Part shown: positions 1 through 12,449 of the stretch, in pieces
How positions within the stretch are numbered: the first letter of the stretch is position 1
Layout: every line of letters begins with the position of its first letter
Assembly: GCA_033980235.1 (NCBI GenBank)
Contig: CM067065.1
Coordinates: 21,332,837-21,396,836 of the forward strand
DNA from: Diadema setosum
Lineage: Eukaryota; Echinodermata; Echinoidea; Diadematoida; Diadematidae
Direction: 5' to 3'
Length of the DNA: 64,000 nucleotides
Made by a program: the position numbers and the translations under genes
The notes under the pieces: generated by a model
Seen by the model: only the letters and a program-made list of their open reading frames with translations
What the model was told of the DNA's origin: nothing
Databases searched by the model: none

Positions 1-1334
1 CACAGTGAGAAACGGGTAACGGGTAATTTGAAGACTTATCCACATTTTCATGTCTGCGTACATACATTCTTAGTTATTAGCAGCACTGCTACACACACGT
101 TTCACTCATGGTTCCTTGATATGTCTCGGTCTGTTATTTTGTGCTTCATCCTACAAGGCACTGAATATTTTGGCCTGATTTGTCTTGCTGCTGGCATTAC
201 GTAGTGGTTCCACCGAACAGTGCACCTTTTTCTTGCTTCCTTAGGAATATTGCCAAACAAGCCACAGATGTAACGTGGCATGTATATTACGGACGCTCAG
301 AATGTTTCATGTGAAATGGAATGGGATTGAGATGCCGTATATGTTTTGTGGTCTAGAAGAAAGAAATGAAGAAATGTTACCCATTTGCAGACTGTCACCA
401 TCATTGGTGTTATTTTGAGTAAGTAATAGTTGTTCCATATAAGCAAATGGCTCCATGTTGAATTTCACCCATAATACAAGGTTGGTTTCAATGTTTCATG
501 GAAAGGTGCTCCTGCCACAATTTCATTTTGGATTAATGTTGTTGAACCATAGTAGTGCGTACATCACAGTTGCCAAACATCAAAATTGTGATGTGGAGGG
601 ATACTGGTACATGAACCAGTTCTTCACTAGGTTAGTTTATCTGTCATTTTACCTGTGAAGATGGCAGTCTTATCTGAAAACTCAATCCTTTCAATATGAG
701 GTCAACGGGCCAAGGGTGCTATGTGGACCAGTTTCAACGTGTCCATCAATGTTCAGATACTCGACAGGGATAGTCCCCCTTTTTTTCAGCAACAAAGTAG
801 ACTATGAAAACAAAAGTTTTTTCTCTCTCTCTCTGTTGCTCTCATTTGACATTTCACTGCTAAGCACACAAAAGCAGGGACCATTTAGACTTCTCAGTTT
901 ATTGGCTGCAGCTCTGCCCTAGAAATCAAGTTATTTTGAGTATAGAGTTTGAAAGGAGCTTTGCAACTACTCAATCCATATATACGTAATTATCAAGAGG
1001 TAATGGACTCAGATAACTTATACCCATATTACTCTGGCAAGCATGTCAAGTGAATCTTTAATTAACCCTACCCTTTTCAAGCTCTCAATTTCCCTTTCCC
1101 TTCTAAAAAATCTCAAGAAATGCAAGGAGTTCTAAGTCAGTAGTGGTCGATATGTAAAAAGGAAAATGTTCTTGATTACTAGGAATGGTAGAACTCACTC
1201 CCACCTAATATATTTTTCTTTACTGTACAGATAGTAGGTCGATTCAATGTGGCATGCTGCAATGGCATTTTGCAGTGATGGATTTTTGGATACACTGGAA
1301 ACCCAAAAATGTCCATAGAACTAAACTTCATGTT
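1..1334. other. Anonymous AT-rich sequence
   Basis: No open frame here has a recognisable domain or a convincing splice-site pair on either strand. A short CT run lies near 824-836. I see no other repeat structure. Confidence 0.5.
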
Positions 1335-1605
1335 ACTACTGATTGACAAATTGTCCTGTGTCGATTTAGATAAGCACTGAATTAATCAGTGTCTTGGAAG
1401 AAGCCATAAAAAGTCATGGACATCATACTCGAGCAGGATTCAAATCTACAACCACCTGATCACCGGACAGGCATCTTATCCAGTAGAGTAGGTTTGAATC
1501 CTGCCCGAGTGTGCATGCCTGTGAATTTTTGTTATGGCTACTGCTAAAGCACTGATTGATTCAGTGCTTTTATATTGATGTAAGACAATTTGTCTATCAG
1601 TTGCC
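1335..1605. repeat. Foldback element with tRNA-like centre
   Basis: Two arms of about 120 bases (about 1335-1458 and 1488-1605) are imperfect reverse complements. For example GATTGACAAATTGTC at 1341 pairs with GACAATTTGTCTATC at 1584, and the stretch AGCACTGAATTAATCAGTG pairs with its counterpart near 1550. Read on the minus strand, the centre (about 1425-1510) resembles a tRNA 3' half: a stem-loop followed by GATTTGAATCC, close to an RNA polymerase III B box. This suggests a tRNA-derived, inverted-repeat non-autonomous element. It has no coding capacity. Confidence 0.5.
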
Positions 1606-2356
1606 ATAAAAGCAACTGGATGCAAGAATCTCATGAATTCGAAAACCTCATGTTCTGTAGTGTTCCCCCTGGTAAACATATCCTCTAAAAGCTACAGATG
1701 CAAAAGGAGGAAATGTGGATTGCATTATCAGTAGTGAGTTATGAATAAAAGTACAGGAACTGGCTTGGTGTGCTCTTTGATTTCCCTTGGCCTCCAATAT
1801 CAATCCATCCAACAGTCCTGGGTAATAAACAGCAATCACTGCAACAAATAGACTGATTATGGTCAGTATTACAATTTAAAAAAAGCAGCTGCTTTATGCA
1901 TGAAGGCAAATGTCACTGTGAAAAGGAAATATGCATAGATTCTTGCATATAATGCCAAAAAAGACTGAGAAAGATCGGCCTCTTGGATATCAATAGTTAT
2001 TTCTTGCAGTACGTATCAGGACAGATCATTCATTTACATAATCCTATTCATTCCACCACATTCGATCTGATTATCACATTTTGTAATTTTAAGAGCCAAA
2101 AGTTATAGGCAGGATATGAACGAGTGAGGTTGTATTCAGTGACGTTTAATACTTTTATTGCGGTGAATATTTACAGTTTTATCAGTTGCCTTTGTTGGAT
2201 TTTTTTTTGTTGTTGCTTTGTGTAGGCACATAAAACCTCCAAATAATGTATTTCTGAACTTTTAATACATGTAGCTGCATGACCATGAGTCATGTCCTAT
2301 TCATCTTTCCATGTGCAGGTTGTCAAATCCCTGAATTTGTGTGCTTGAAAAGGCCA
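1606..2356. other. Anonymous sequence
   Basis: Nothing recognisable. Short open frames on the minus strand (1476-1839) overlap the foldback repeat or lack domain character. Confidence 0.4.
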
Positions 2357-2450
2357 TTAACCCATTGAGGACAAGCTGATATGGTTCTAACACATGTTTC
2401 CTATAGACACCTGCCTGAGTATACTCGGGGACTAGTCTTCAATGGGTTGA
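2357..2450. mobile_element. Short TTAA-ended MITE, copy 1
   Basis: A 94-base element starts TTAACCCATTGAGGACAAG and ends CTAGTCTTCAATGGGTTGA, so the ends are inverted repeats of about 15 bases. A diverged relative lies at 4161-4253. It is non-coding. A TTAA terminus would fit a piggyBac-like target, but I see no clean duplication on both sides. Confidence 0.5.
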
Positions 2451-2569
2451 CGTCAAATGAGATTATTGCAGCATGATTCCTGGGCTTGCTGTCAGCTCTA
2501 AGAGTTTTGCTGCTTTGGGCAGCATGATTCCCCCCCCCCCCCTTTCTTTGTGACTAAAATTGAAGGGTC

Positions 2570-2649
2570 TTAACCCGGTCCATTCTGAATTCAGAAATGC
2601 CCATAGACTTAATACACAGGTCACCAGGTACCCGTACAGAGTGGGTTAA
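2570..2649. mobile_element. Short TTAA-flanked inverted-repeat element
   Basis: TTAACCCGGTCCATTCTG at the left is matched by CAGAGTGGGTTAA at the right, giving an 80-base element bounded by TTAA on both sides. It is non-coding and distinct in its inner sequence from the element at 2357. A C-run lies just upstream at 2530-2542. Confidence 0.4.
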
Positions 2650-3004
2650 GTGTTGTGTTGAAGAATACAGGTTACACCTCTGCTCTAGTGAATAAATGAC
2701 AAGCTGTAGTAGACTTATGTTGTGAAAATCACTTAGTAGAGCCAGCGGTAATGAGAGATTGAATTAGTTTGTTTTACATGGCTGCTCAGAAAGCTATGAT
2801 GATAAATGCTAATTGCTTGTAAGGAGGCAGCCATGAAACTGGTGGCTTTAAGTTCCGAAGGACAGATGATAGAAGCGGGGATAATTTTTTGGATTGAAAG
2901 TAATTATTGTGTCGACTTAAGTAACAAGCTTCTCTCATACAGGTTATATCTACATCACAGCCTGTCATCTCCTAATGTTGAGGTAGGTGTCACAGCAGAA
3001 CAAC

Positions 3005-3385
3005 TGACCTACTATATAGGTTTGGTTGAGACCTTACTTCAGGTTTTTAACATTTTTGGTGAGATATTGAGAAACCTCTTATGAAATATGAAAGAGCATG
3101 TGATTTCAAGAGGAATACAGTGTTTATTTGATGAAAATTGGTTTTAATATGGCTGATATCCAAAACATAGTGATCCTAATAAAAGATGGGTCTTCGATCG
3201 CATTGTTTTACTTTGTTTTTGGATGTCTTAGCCATTCCAGAACAAACTGATTTTCATCAAATAAACTTTGAATTCCTCTTAGAATGGTATGGTCTGTGCT
3301 ATTTCATAAGCAGTTTCTTGGTATCTAACAAAAGTTAAAAGCTCAATCCCCATCTCCGCCAATACCATACCATCCCTTTAAGAGA
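3005..3385. mobile_element. Long-armed foldback MITE
   Basis: The halves 3005-3180 and 3190-3385 are imperfect reverse complements. The best-matched part is TTTATTTGATGAAAAT (from about 3122) against ATTTTCATCAAATAAA (from about 3250). The homology continues outwards through CTTATGAAAT/ATTTCATAAG to a terminus reading TACCATCCCTTTAA on the right. The open frame at 2806-3084 runs into the left arm and is therefore probably fortuitous. Confidence 0.5.
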
Positions 3386-4160
3386 AACAGCCAATCGCAA
3401 ACATAGATTTCATGTGTTATTGACAGGCAGTGCAGAATGTGCATTTAACCATCATCTCTCAAATTGTCCTTCAGCAAAACCTGAAGATTTCTATGCTCAA
3501 CCATGTCAGACACATGCCACTACTTTAACATAGCAAAATGAATTACTAGTAATGCATAAAGGACTAAACAAAGAAACAATGTATCCCTGTCTAAACATCT
3601 GGAATAATTTGTCCAAGTTATCACTTCCCTTATTGTTTACACCGATGTCAGGACAACCATAGAAGTCTGGATTGGTGCATATTTCATATTCTTTCTTATC
3701 TTCACCTCCTTGTAGGTGTCTATTTAAGAAAAGGTTGTGTTTCTGCATTACATTTGCGTTCTCCCTCTCATGCACTTCAACTTTTGTTGGTGTGAAAAGA
3801 GGCAATATACCTCGGTTTCCTTCATTTGGCTAAATGGACCGGAACAGAAAGGGTAACAAAACATTTTGACCCAAGGCCTCTGGTTTCTTGAAAATACCTC
3901 TTGTCGTTCTGACAAACCTGACAATGCCAAGTTACCTTTAAGTTGAAAAAAACAAAATAAAAAGATTGAGGGGTTGGGGTGACAGATTGGCTGTTGTAGC
4001 CGACAGTGACATCTTGCTGGTAAGTTGGATGAAGCATTTAGCTGGTGGCAGTTGTGTTAAAGATTGAATAATTGAACTTATGTAGCCTATCCTCCATTCA
4101 GTGCAGCCTTATAATTATGCTGTGCACATACCTCAAGGAAAAAACAAAATAAAAAGGTAT
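3386..4160. other. Anonymous sequence
   Basis: Minus-strand open frames at 3506-4037 have a few AG/GT signals but no family resemblance that I recognise. I do not call a gene. Confidence 0.35.
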
Positions 4161-4253
4161 ATTGACCTGTTGAGGACACGCTGATTTTGGTATAACATGC
4201 ATTTCCATAGACTCCTGCCACAGGTTACATGGGACTAGTCTTCATTGGGTGAA
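4161..4253. mobile_element. Short MITE, diverged copy 2
   Basis: This aligns end to end with the element at 2357-2450. It shares TTGAGGACA, GCTGAT, TTTCC.ATAGAC.CCTGCC and GGGACTAGTCTTCA in the same order, with many substitutions. Confidence 0.45.
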
Positions 4254-6400
4254 GGAGTGATATAGCTCTTGGGTTAACATTGGCAGCCAATATGTGTAGG
4301 GTGATTATACAACCTTTGTGGTGTAAGAGAGCAGGCCTGTGAGGGTTAAGCTCTTCTTAATGAACCCAAGATGAAGCTTAGTGCAATTTATGCTGGCAGT
4401 GGTGATGCTAATTTGCAATTAATGTCTGCATCTTATCTGCAGGGGAAACTTAATGGATCAATGTAGGATGTCTCCAAAATTTGATCGAAGGGGAGGGTCC
4501 CTTACCTGTTAACCTATTTTAATTCCTTTTCTTGTGCGTCTTTTTTTTCAATGATAAATTGTCATTATTCCCATCTTTCCCCCACTTCAACCTGTTACAA
4601 TTTCCTCTTGTAAATAATAGTATGTATGTATATTTCAATTTTATACTGACAGAAAGAACGTTGTTGATTACTCACTGTTTATCTTTTTCGCAAGCAGATG
4701 CTGTTTAAGGCATTAGTGTCTGCGCTAGAGTAGCGTCATATGCATCTTGAGGAACGGAGAAGTATTATTTGTGTCAAGACTTTCTCGAGAATATTTAGCA
4801 TGCCTTTTCCCCCCTTGATAGTGCACAAAAAAAAAAAAAAGGACAGAAAGAGTGAAATGGTAGACACTGTAGAGATTATGAGGAAACTCTTTGACAGTGT
4901 GCATTGATTTGAATTGAAGTAGTTTGCAGATCTACCCTAGACTGTCCAAGATGAATAGTAAGGCATACATTGTTGTTGGGCATCATTTGTCTGGCGTGCT
5001 TGTGCATCAAGGCCAGTTGTAGCGAATTTGCAGCTTCTTTTTCTGATATTGAGTGCGATACAGAAGTCTACTGGATAATTGAGAAAAGGGAGAAAAACAA
5101 ACAAACTAGAGGTTGCTTTAGATAGGTACCTTCAAACTAATAACATGAAGTTTGTCATTTATTATATGGCATCATATGTCCAGTAGCTTAAATTATTGTT
5201 ATTATTGTTTTTTTTTTAAACATCTGTTTGTGTTTATAAAGTCCTCAAGTGAATATCTGTATGCACAAAGTGAATGGCAACTAGAGATTGATTACAGGGG
5301 ATTGACATGCCCCTCTTCTGCCCATGGATGGAATAATGAGTTTCCTCTTTGGCTAACACCAGTATCTGTTTCAGGTTGACATTTGCTGTTCTTTGTAGTT
5401 TCATCTCAATCTGCTTGGGGCAGAATTTTCTTGTTTTTCCTTTATATCTTTTCACAAAACTATACACAGGACAGACCATCACTAATGCATAGGTTTGATT
5501 GTGTATTGCTAAGGAAGTCTTTTATGACACACAGTAGGTTAGTGGTAAAAATGGGAAATAGAAATGAGATGAGAATTCTTGAAAATAAACGTGAATCAAA
5601 GCTACTTACAACCCATCAATGCCACTACCATGTACTGTTATATGTATGTATATAGCATGCTGTCGCATAAGAATGTATCATAGTTGGAAAGCACTTTACT
5701 AGTTGTTTATTGCAAAAATATTTCCATTTTGGAGGTGAATTTCAGATGATACCTACTGAATGAAATATTGGCCAAAATAAATGCAAAGAAACCATGTGAT
5801 ATAGTATGCTGTGTATTATTATAATTTGTGGATTGTGCACGTATGTGTGTGTATGTGTTTGTGTTTCAAAATTGAGACAGACAAATGAAATAATATTGTA
5901 TGTATTTTTCGTATGCTTTTATGTCTGAAAATTGAGAAAGAGGAGTGAAATAGTATTGTTTTTTTTCCCTCTGAGAATATGTCTTGGGAATTTGAAAAAG
6001 ATGAATGAGATAGTATTGCTTATTGTGTGCATTGTGTGTGTGTGTGTGTGTGTGTGTGTTTGTGTGTTTGTGTGTGTGTGATAAGGGAAACTGCAGAAGC
6101 AATGCTAATAGTTAAAACGAGTTGTGTTGTTTGAAATAAGACATTTTCGCAACAACGTGGGTTTTAGCTGCTGGTAATAACTTATTTCCTTATGAACTAC
6201 ATGTAATCAAAAACATTCCACGAAAAGAATGACAAAGCATTTATAGAAGAATTCAGCGTGAGTTCTCATACAAATGGAAAACATTGATTTTACTTCGCCA
6301 TTATGTATAATTCTTTAAAATGTTTAGAAAAGGGGAGGCTTACAGTTATGCGCTCCAGGCAAAAGGTAATTCAGCTAGCGCTAAGCTAGCGCTAAGAGGC
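4254..6400. other. Anonymous sequence with GT microsatellites
   Basis: No gene recognised. Low-complexity tracts include an A-run near 4829 and a (GT)n tract at about 6028-6080. Small direct repeats of TGAAATAGTATTG-type phrases occur at 5885-6020. Confidence 0.4.
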
Positions 6401-7045
6401 TGTACTCTCGCGATTTCGCACGCAAACGAATGTAGTACGCCATGGAGCCCCATAAATTATGGAGCCCAACGGCGGCCATTTTAGTAATAATAACGCGAGC
6501 TTCTTACACTTGAGCCTATGGAGCGAACTGTGCCTTCCTTGCATTTTCTTCATTTTAAGGAGGCACACAGCGGTAAAATTGTGTTTCAGACCTCAAAATA
6601 TCACCAGAAGTACCTTTTCTGTCGATACGTTAAAGAAAATTTGAAGCAATGTCATTTACTTTTTCAATCTGTAGTCCCTCAAAGTTTGTATTTGAGCTGA
6701 CAAACGCCGTCTATCTCTTTCAATCTCTCTCGGGCTACTTTAGCTCAGACTTTGTGGGACTGCATATTGGAAAATAAATGACATTTCTTCAATTGCACTT
6801 CAAGATTAGACAGGAAAGATACTTCTTTATGACAAAACGAGGTCCTAAGTACATCTCTTCCCCTGTATGCCCCCTAAAAAGGTCAAAATGATATAGGGAG
6901 ATAGAAATCACTACTACAACGACACTGCTATGATTTCTGCTATGATCACGTAATATACGCCCTCTATCGGCATACTACCTAGTGGCGTCCGTATTTCGTC
7001 CATGAGCGTACTACGCGAAATCGCGGGAGTAAGCCCTCGTAGCTT
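6400..7045. mobile_element. Possible non-autonomous DNA element
   Basis: The left end (CTCTCGCGATTTCGCACG near 6408, then GTAGTACGCCATGG near 6433) is inverted at the right (CCATGAGCGTACTACGCG, then AAATCGCGGGAGTAAGCC near 7000-7035). The arms are about 45 bases and interrupted, and the interior is about 550 bases and non-coding. Target duplications are not clear, so the limits are approximate. Confidence 0.4.
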
Positions 7046-8592
7046 CTATACTCTTTGTCGTTAACCGTTTCTTTGCCAATCATCCAGAACACGAAATTGA
7101 TAATCCCAAGCATGAAAGAATACTTTATACCTATACACCAAAAGAGAAACATAGTACATGTACACATAGATACCTTAGTCTGTTTTTTTTTTTTCTTTTA
7201 GATTCGGTGACAGGATATAGAAGGTCAGACCAAAAAAAAAAAAAAAAAGGGAGAAAAAAATACATTCAACTTTCCTATATTATGATGTCATGTTTAGTTA
7301 CGCAAGCTTGAAGATACATTCTGTTATTACGTACCAGTATTATGAAGAGATTTCTATCATACTATAAATCCAGATAGCATAATATGTTTGCATAATTATG
7401 TATGTATATCCTTCTTTAATAGCTAGTAAAGTAAGCATATTGAACGTAACAGAACAACGACCTCCCTGAAAATACTTGTCCTTAGAGCACAAACACTGGT
7501 TCAAAGAAACAAAACAAAAGTAAAAACACACGTTATCATTTATAATACGTTTCTGGCTCTCTGTTATCTCTTATCTGTAACACCCCTCATTAACATGAAG
7601 GTCGACTGTATACCGTTAATATATAAGGCTTTGATACATGGAACAATAACAGAGAAATGTTTCTAACTCCAGTATTTTTTTTTTCTATTTGAGTCGTGCT
7701 TTTATCTGTTAAGTAAAATACATCTTTAAAGGCACAGCTTTGATCACGTACAAATCTCAATGACACAAAAATCTAAGTTTAAACGCTCGACGATAATTGC
7801 AAATGACTTCAACATATCGATATCCCCTTCTTCGTCGCTTTCTGGACAAGTCGTTCACGGCTGCGATCACCAACCTCCCGGGACATGCATGTTGTGCTAT
7901 CACCAAAAAGAGGATGTAGATGACGTAGGTGGGAAGGACGTGGTTTCGTCTCCGAAACGTTTTCCCCATCCCAACAAATCCAACAATTCAGCTTTTTCCT
8001 GTGAACGATTTTTTTTTTAATGAAAGTAAAAAGAGAAACGAAAAGAAACACAACAACACCGTCATTTTTCACTTTCTCATCTTTAAAGATACGGATGTCA
8101 TGTTACATCGCGTGTTGTAATGGTTTTAGCTTTCAGCAAAGAAAGAAAGGATTGAAACCACTGTGTCTAAATGATCTTAATGTGAGCTTATTGACCAGAG
8201 TATTAAAATCAATAAGATGAATAACGCCTCCGGCAAAACTACAAGACGGAAAGATTAGAAAAAGAAAGAAAAACAAAGTAAAATGGCAGTTCAATCAAAA
8301 TTGGATAATGTTTATACAACTTTGAAGTAAAAGTTATAGGGTTTTGAAATCAAAATTTATTCACTGTTGTGTGTCATGGACCTACAGTTGTAGGTCCATG
8401 GTTATATTTACTCGAAAATGATGCTTTAAAAAACTGCGGTGGGCTCCTCACTTCACAAAAGGGTCAGCCAATGACCTCCTTTCCCTCTTCTATCTCATTA
8501 TCTATCCGTCTCTCACTCTATTTCTCTGTGTTTAAATGTATACAACATATACACATTATTATGCATCTGTATATAGATATGCCTGTATGTAC
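7046..8592. other. Anonymous sequence downstream of membrane-protein exon 2
   Basis: This should contain the 3' exons of the minus-strand membrane-protein gene, but none can be identified with confidence. Homopolymer T and A tracts lie at 7185-7260. A moderately GC-rich patch at 7800-7970 is open on both strands without a recognised product. Confidence 0.35.
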
Positions 8593-8620
8593 CTCTTCCG
8601 TCATTTCTGTAGTAAAACAC

Positions 8621-11600
8621 CTGGGGATTTCCTTTACCAAGAACACCGCGGTGACGGCGAGCAAAATCAACACAACGACCACCACGGCCCCAGCACACAA
8701 GATCTTGTTGCGAGCCCGAATTCTGCGGCATCTTCTAGCGCCCTCTACGTCAGTTTGTAACTCTATCACGTCCTTGTCGGTTTTGAGGTGTACCTGTGGT
8801 TTAAAAATGGCTATAGAAATGTCATTCTGTGCAAGTAATCTGTGTTATCAGTAGGTCTTGATTGCCAAGAGTTAATGAAATTAGCTTTCTCAATTTATAT
8901 CACATTAACTTTCCTATTAGTGAAAAATAAACCAGACTATTGTTTTCAGCATTTTGTACCTTTATAGATCATTATCTTCTAAGATCTGTAATGTTATTGC
9001 ATCTATAATTTTCAGCAAATTTATTTTCCAAAGCAATAATATACGAAACAAATAGGGCTTACACTTTCGTGTGCAGCTGCAATCACCGTTATGGTGAGAT
9101 TTTGATAACCCCCAAGCACTCACCACTGTTGATTCGAGTGTATTATAATGTACCAAAACAAATTTGAATATGCTGTGGAATAAATACATCTGACACACTA
9201 TACAATCAACTTGAAGAATAATTTCCAGCAAAGTTATTATTGAGAATCAAAGTCGCTGTGGTCAATTCGGGACTTCCTCACGATTTTCTGATAGTCATTG
9301 TTTATGACGCAGCAATTACGTCATTGTTATGGATTTGTGAAACAAACTGACCGCATTCATTTTACGGATGTGGTCAAATTAATATCCCACGTTTCTATTA
9401 GCTTTCCTTCTTCCTTCAACATTGCGGAATGCATGTTTTGTTTATTTATTTTGTTCACTTTTGGGCACTGACCTGAAAAAGGAAATTCCGTGTGCAAAAA
9501 AATAGCGCACATTATTACAATAAGTAATTCCGTTAGCCAAACCAATCCTATAAAATTTAGTTCATATTAGTTCAGTTCACTTACATGCACACGCAAAAGA
9601 ATATGTACGTATATATACATAAATATATATTTATAACTATGCGGGTGTGTGTTTGTATGACTGTGTGATTGTTTGTGTTTGTGTTTGTATTCGTGACCAT
9701 GAATCACAAAACCAACAAAAAGTCACCAGCCGCAGATTTTGAGAGAGCAGACCTTATTTTTTTTTTTTTTTGTGTACAGAAAGTGACGAAAATTCAATGT
9801 TTTCTGTCATTACAAGTCTGAAACATGACGTTATTCCTGGTTGAATAACTTCCGAATAGTGATCAGTTAGATATTATGTCTCACTTTTAACAGGAAAAGG
9901 GTAAATCAACATTAATATTAAAAAGGGGCGAGGAGTGACAACGTTTTTAAAATGTTGTATTCACCCTTTTATCCAGCTGAATCCAATAGATGTGCTAGAT
10001 ACAGCAAGAAAAGGGGTGAATACAACACTTTTAAAACACTGTCACTCCTCGCCCATTTTGAAACGCTGAGTTACCCTTTTCTTTTAACGAGTGCAGGATT
10101 TGAGCCTCGGGAATAATTATTGCGTTTAGATGAAAAAGTGGAAATTTTAATATTTTATGTACAAACTATAATGGCAAGTTGTGAGGGGATGACATGCTCA
10201 CTTTGTAATTTGCATGTTCATATTGTCCGTTCAAGAACTGTATCCTGAAAAATTAGAGAAACTTCAATATGTCATAACTAACTTCCTTACTATTCACCCA
10301 ATTTCAATCAGAATTTTACTGTTGAACTCGTAACATAATTTTTACTCTAAGTGTTATCAGACCAACCTTTACCAGGCCTGGATTTCCCCTTTAATCTCAC
10401 AAAGTTGTGCTCTGTGTAATGAATGAAGAAAACAACAACAACAACAACAACAACAAACCCAGGATGCAATACATTATTGCAACAAGACCAAAGGAATTTA
10501 CACCTCCCTGTGTCTCACCTCCCTGATTTACATCCATGACTACTGCCAACTTTCAAAGCAGTAAGTATAGCTAGCATCATCCTTTCATAAATAGAGTTGA
10601 AAGTAAAGAATGTGTTATATTAGGTTGTAAGAAATAGGTCTTGCAGACATACCTCATTACACCATTTTACAAAAAAAGTGTTCCTGAAAACAACTAAAAC
10701 CGAATTTCTCATTTGTTTATGATCCCAAACGTTTGATTAATGTAGAAGAATTGCTGTCTAAGATATCATTAAAAATTCAAGATTTACTATAGGTTGACCC
10801 GTTTACGTAATTTGAGTATTCACGTAAAATCAGGGTGTGCAATATTTTTGTTGGTTCTGTGAATGATGCACGCGGTCACAATTACGTTGTATCGCTTTCA
10901 CTGTAATACATGTACCATACTAAGCATGTATTTATGAGTCAACTCTTTGAATCAAAGATTCCATTAACAATGATTAAGTATGTGTATAAATGAATATCTC
11001 TGATTATACAATCTTTAATTCGCGGCCTCATTGTTGCCATTTTGTCATCATACATAATAATTTATGCAGCAACAATCAGTTTATGCTCAGCGTGAACCAA
11101 TAATATGGCAGACAAAGTAACTGACCACATGTTTTATTATGATCGAGAGCGCATGTCAGATGACCTTTGTTTCTAGCTGGTCCTGATATTCTTCGTTCTT
11201 GTAATAATTATCTTCTATTTGTCACAGACTTGAATTGATAAAACTAACAACCAAACAAACACATGACTTCCGGCCACGCAGTAAACAATGTCATTCACAA
11301 AACGACACTTCCGCATGTATTTATAAATACGTAAACAAACAAACAAACAAACAAACGAACACACACACACACACACATAACGCAACAACCAACACATGAT
11401 AAAATAGGCTTTTTGTACAAATCGTACAAAAAGTAGACATAACGTACATGATATCATATATTGCATGTTTGGGGTTGCTTTTTATCTATGTGACTCTTCA
11501 CCGTCGAACTTCAAGAAAATGACAAACGAGAGTATATAATACATATGTGAAGTCTTGAAAATGACCCAAAAGTAGGGTATATAGCTATCCAACGGAGTGT

Positions 11601-12449
11601 TCTCCTATTCAACCACTCTGAATTATATAATGCAAAACATCAGTTTTTTTTCCGAAGCATGGCTTATTCCAGTTTAGTTACTGTATAGTCTGAATTGTTG
11701 TTGAAATGCATGTGTATCTATTATAAAGTATGTCGCGTTTTTCTTTAAACTGAAAGCATAAAGTCAAGAATTTGAAATCTGATGAAAGGTAACTAAACAC
11801 TTCTTGATGTTTACAAAAGTTAAAACCCTTTTTAAAAGCATATTTCCTACAAATTTTTATTTATAATATAATTCTGTAAATGTACTTTTTTAATTGATAA
11901 ATATTTCATCCGCTTGACGAAGAACTTGCTTCCAAAAGGCGCTAAATACTAGTACATCATTTTTCAATGGATTTAGCGCCTTTTGGAAGCAAGCTCTTTA
12001 ATATAAATCTCAGACCTAATACAATTTCTTCCTTCGCCTCGTCTTTGTTTCACATCATAATTGTGTTTATCTGATGGCTAGCATTGTTACCGTAAATCTT
12101 TGTAAAAAAAAAGAGATGATTGTCGAAAAACGATAATTGCTGAAGGTCTATAAATAAAAACACCTCTGTAACTAATCATTAACAATCGAGTTATACGTTT
12201 ATGTAAGCATAAAACCTTAATAATGATATTATATGCGCCTTGTTTATACATATATGCTGTATAGATATGAGGTTCGAGATTCCGATATAAATCTTCAAGA
12301 TGTACACATAATCAAATTAGATTAATTAAGTTTGCATCTTTCAGTGGTGTTCCGAATGAACTTACCTCTATCAAAGTCGTTTCTTTCGCCTTCTGCTCCG
12401 CCGTCTTCTGCTGCCCAGGAACGTTGTTTTTTATGGTTGGTTTCACCAT
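8621..12449 (-). CDS. Small single-pass membrane protein, 5' exons (partial)
   Basis: Two exons join in phase 0. Exon 1 (12449-12366) starts ATGG after ACCAAG and encodes 28 residues rich in Lys, Gln and Glu. It ends GAG followed by GTAAGT, a consensus donor. Exon 2 (from 8793) follows the acceptor TTTTTAAACCACAG. It continues with an acidic stretch, a basic cluster (RRCRRIRARNK) and a hydrophobic run at residues about 59-81 rich in Val and Leu, then KEIP. Basic residues before the helix suggest a cytosolic N terminus and a type II membrane protein. The exon 2 donor is uncertain: GTGTTT at 8620, GTAAAG at 8637 or GTACAT at 8592. The layout (MVK start, one helix near residue 60) recalls ITM2/BRICHOS proteins, but no BRICHOS exon was found, so the family is unassigned. 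Confidence 0.6.
9885..10090. mobile_element. Foldback MITE
   Basis: The left arm (9885-9970) and right arm (10010-10090) are near reverse complements, including GGCGAGGAGTGACA against TGTCACTCCTCGCCC and TTGTATTCACCC against GGGTGAATACAAC. The arms end in TTTTAAC-type sequence. The loop is about 40 bases. It lies inside the intron of the minus-strand membrane-protein gene and is non-coding. Confidence 0.6.
11925..11993. repeat. Perfect 23 bp hairpin
   Basis: CTTGCTTCCAAAAGGCGCT followed by AAAT (11925-11947) is the exact reverse complement of 11971-11993. The loop is 23 bases. Perfect pairing in otherwise AT-rich intronic DNA suggests either a very short young inverted-repeat element or a structured RNA. 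No target duplication is visible. Confidence 0.6.

Larger units (their letters stand above)
8794..12365 (-). other. Intron 1 of the membrane-protein gene
   Basis: Bounded by a GTAAGT donor at its high-coordinate end and a CCACAG acceptor at its low-coordinate end, about 3.57 kb. It contains (TA)/(GT) tracts at 9600-9690, an end of the GTGACC MITE family near 9696, a foldback MITE at 9885-10090, (AAC)n at 10430-10456, (AAAC)n and (AC)n at 11335-11378, and a perfect hairpin at 11925-11993. Confidence 0.55.

Noticed and set aside
2806..3084. 92-codon plus-strand open frame
   Set aside because: It runs into the left arm of a foldback repeat and has no domain; the nearby AG/GT signals would enclose only about 40 bases.
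3506..4037. Possible downstream exons of the membrane-protein gene
   Set aside because: Open frames exist, but neither residue pattern nor splice sites link them to the exons at 8.6 and 12.4 kb.
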